64,000 nucleotides of DNA from Anas platyrhynchos (lineage: Eukaryota; Chordata; Aves; Anseriformes; Anatidae), in the NCBI RefSeq assembly GCF_047663525.1, contig NC_092588.1, forward strand, positions 108,519,001 through 108,583,000, read 5' to 3'. The number at the start of each line of letters is the position of its first letter. The stretch's first letter is position 1. Under the pieces are notes generated by a model. It was not told where the DNA came from and did not search any database. It was given only the letters and a program-made list of their open reading frames with translations. Position numbers and translations under genes: made by a program. Of the stretch, positions 61,521 to 64,000 are shown in pieces.

Positions 61521-64000
61521 TTGAAAGGAAACTTTGAAAACTAAATCTGTAACCCTGCCTTTACCTTGTGACTGATCAGTGTGTTTTCTTTGGGTGCTAT
61601 GTTTTGTATCAGAAAGGCCACGCTGCCCAGCAGGCCAGCCAGCCTCTTACAAAGAAGTGCAGAGGAAAAGCCTAATGATGCGCCAGCGCCTGGCTGATTC
61701 CTTCCTGCCTCCCAGCCCTAAACTCTGCAGTGCCCCTGCTGCCTCCGGGCTGGACCAGCCTCTTCTCAGCCATGGCACCTGCAAACACATAAGGAGAAAA
61801 GGCAAGAAGCACCTGCAGTAGTTTGTTATGATCTCTGTCCTGCTCTTATCTTTATTGGATCCTCCTTCTCTGTGCTTGTCCTGGTTGGGTCCTTCAGGTC
61901 CAGAAGCTGGTAACTCTCCTGTCCTCGCAAATAGCCACGTAGAGGCATTTGAAAGTGAGGGCTAAGTGGCAGAGTAATGGTTTGGCATCCCTGGCACATG
62001 TCTGGGTGACTGTCATATTTACCAAGCTGTGAAAGAACATGCCTGTCCTATGGTAAAAGCTGTATTTTTTGCAGCGGTGCAAATGCAGCCCCCAGTTCCG
62101 CGGTGAAGTGCCTGCTTTTTTGCAGCATGTCAGGTCTGAGTTTTGCAGTAAAAAATGAAATTCTGATGGTGGTTTCTTTTCGAAGAAGGTCTTCTTTATC
62201 TAACACATTTTCAGATTGACTCAGTCAGTGAGCAAAATATTCCATTTTTTTTTTTCTTTTTTTTTCCCTGATGCTCAGCTTTAGTTTATTTTGTGCTACC
62301 CTCAGATTTTCAGAATGCCCAGGATTTTGGCAGTGACAGCACTTAAATAAACTGTAACAGTTGTCCTGGGAAAGTTGGAGGTTTTGACAGCTGCATAAGA
62401 GACCATGGGACTTCAGCCCATAAAATACCAGTGCAAGGGGAATTACAGTGTTTTAAAATGCTCTATCATTTAATAACATTGTAAATAGCAAGGGGAGCTG
62501 GATTAGAACAGATTCAGACCAAACCCAAGTATCTTTAAATCCCAAAGTGAAATTTTGCTGGAATCTCTTCACTTCCATATCGGGGTGTTTAATGTTATAA
62601 AATTTGTCGTATTCTTTGCCGAATGTGTTGTCTGCTTCCCAGTCAATTTCATAGAAACTGTTTGTTTTGGATTCACTGATGATAGTGGTAATCCAAAGAG
62701 ATTCACCCTTTAAGATTCACGTGTCGGATCATAGATTTTATAGCATTTTTTTGAGATTAAAAAATAAATAACTAAATCAGACGTTTCCCTCTCTAAACTA
62801 CATTTAGTACATGTGAACGTGAGAATCAGTATTGTCTACTCTCTTAAATTTACTGAACAAGGTGATTTTGCCCTTCATCAGATGCTCTGTTACATCATCT
62901 GCCTCTGCCCAGCAATTAATTTGTCCTGAAGTGCCAAATCAATATTGTTTCCCCCAGTTTCTACATCATAGTGCCTTCCCTCATTATTTCTGCTCTTGTG
63001 TTATTTTTTCCCTCTCTTAACTTCCATCTTCCTGCTAAAATCCCGTTATTTTAGTGAAATTGGAAATACCAGGGAGCTGAAAGCACTATGCGTCACATCA
63101 GTTTCAGTGAAAGAACAAGTGCCTGTTGAGCTAGGGTCCCTTGAAATCAGAATCATCCTCCACAAGATGGACAGATGACAATAACTGTGGTCCAGTTTCC
63201 GAAGAGAGTCAAGCTTTTGTAACAAATAGAGCAATTAATTAAATTCAATCATGTTTGATCACGCCTCCTCCCACAGCCCCAACACCATGAGAGTTTTTGA
63301 AAGGGTAACTGATAGTTCTGAACCTGTGGTGGCAATCCAGAATCAAATAAGGTATCTACTGAGGCCATAAAGCTTGAAACTTGTCACAGAAGAGGCATCT
63401 AAACTCCCAGAAAAAAAAAAAGCAATCTCTATTTGAGAGCACACAGGAATTTCTGATGAGTACGGTCTGATGAATCAGCACTTCAGCCAGTGAGTTAATG
63501 CAGCATTTGGCAGCTAAGCTAAAAAAATGCCCTTTGGCATGAACTTTGCTTCTGAGATATACGCAGTGTATCTCCGAGAAGTGGGAAGGTTTTTGAAGTT
63601 ATAATGGAGGCTGTTTTAATTTGGGGCAGCCTCATTAAGGAACACTGTTTAAAAACAGAGATTTTGTTCCCTCTGGCTGTATGCTGTGCTTCACGATAAA
63701 CTTGGCAATACCAAAAAAAACACCAAAAAGCAACAATCAAGGAGAAGGTATCTATGCTTTAAGATAAAATGCGGCAAAGAGCCTGCCCTATGGCTCAGTG
63801 AGATCAGATAAGGGCTGCATGCAGCATCCCCACCAGCAGCATCAACTAGAGCTTTAAGGGGTACACTAAGATGATGTGTCAGGACTTAGTTTACATTTAA
63901 GAACAAATTTTTGAATCATTAGCTGTTAAATATCGATTTTTGTCGGTGGAGTTTTGTCATCTGAAACAGAAATGGTGGAAAACAACATAAAGAGGCAGTC
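61521..64000. other. Unique non-coding sequence, right edge
   Basis: No gene or interspersed repeat is recognised. T-rich runs lie at 62245-62265 and an A run near 63411-63421. All open frames are 80 codons or shorter. Confidence 0.45.

Noticed and set aside
62720..62760. 'ggatcatagattttatag' considered as a CR1 tail
   Set aside because: No second octamer and no CR1-like sequence follows.
1..64000. tRNA, rRNA, well-known microRNA, CRISPR array, bacterial operon or phage features
   Set aside because: No tRNA B-box type GGTTCGAATCC, no regularly spaced direct repeats, no familiar microRNA seed hairpin and no operon-like gene packing was seen on reading either strand.

Overview
The window reads as nuclear DNA of a bird. 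The direct evidence is several CR1 retrotransposon copies ending in the CR1-type 3' octamer ATTCTRTG, plus an LTR whose 3' end matches, as far as I recall, a high-copy avian endogenous-retrovirus LTR. Recognisable interspersed repeats cover only about 5-6% by eye, and I saw no abundant SINE family, which also fits birds. The LTR version looks galliform-like (chicken, turkey or quail), but I cannot confirm species.

I could not support any protein-coding exon, rRNA, tRNA, CRISPR array or bacterial-type operon. The open reading frames are short, overlap on both strands and carry no domain I recognise, except those inside CR1-type LINE sequence. The most economical reading is a gene-poor intergenic or long intronic segment.

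Layout: 1-1.2 kb is plain sequence. At 1.22-2.01 kb there is a GC-rich endogenous-retrovirus LTR containing a decayed tandem repeat of about 50 bp. At 3.2-3.9 kb lies a very old CR1-superfamily LINE relic, recognisable only from its translated reverse transcriptase. From 4.8 to 40 kb the sequence is mostly unique, with small CR1 fragments (11.3 kb, and a weak one at 32.5 kb), mononucleotide and dinucleotide tracts, a CpG-enriched kilobase at 23.1-24.1 kb, and several TAAT-rich blocks that look like conserved non-coding (enhancer-type) DNA. A strong candidate block at 40.3-40.7 kb sits beside a CR1 fragment at 40.9 kb. Two longer CR1 copies, in opposite orientation, lie at 46.1-46.8 kb (+) and 53.4-54.5 kb (-). 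Further candidate non-coding blocks occur at 44.8-45.3, 48.5, 55.1-55.4 and 60.8-61.5 kb.

No set of genes works together here. If the window has a function, it is most likely long-range regulation of a developmental gene outside it. That is inference from motif texture, not from measured conservation.
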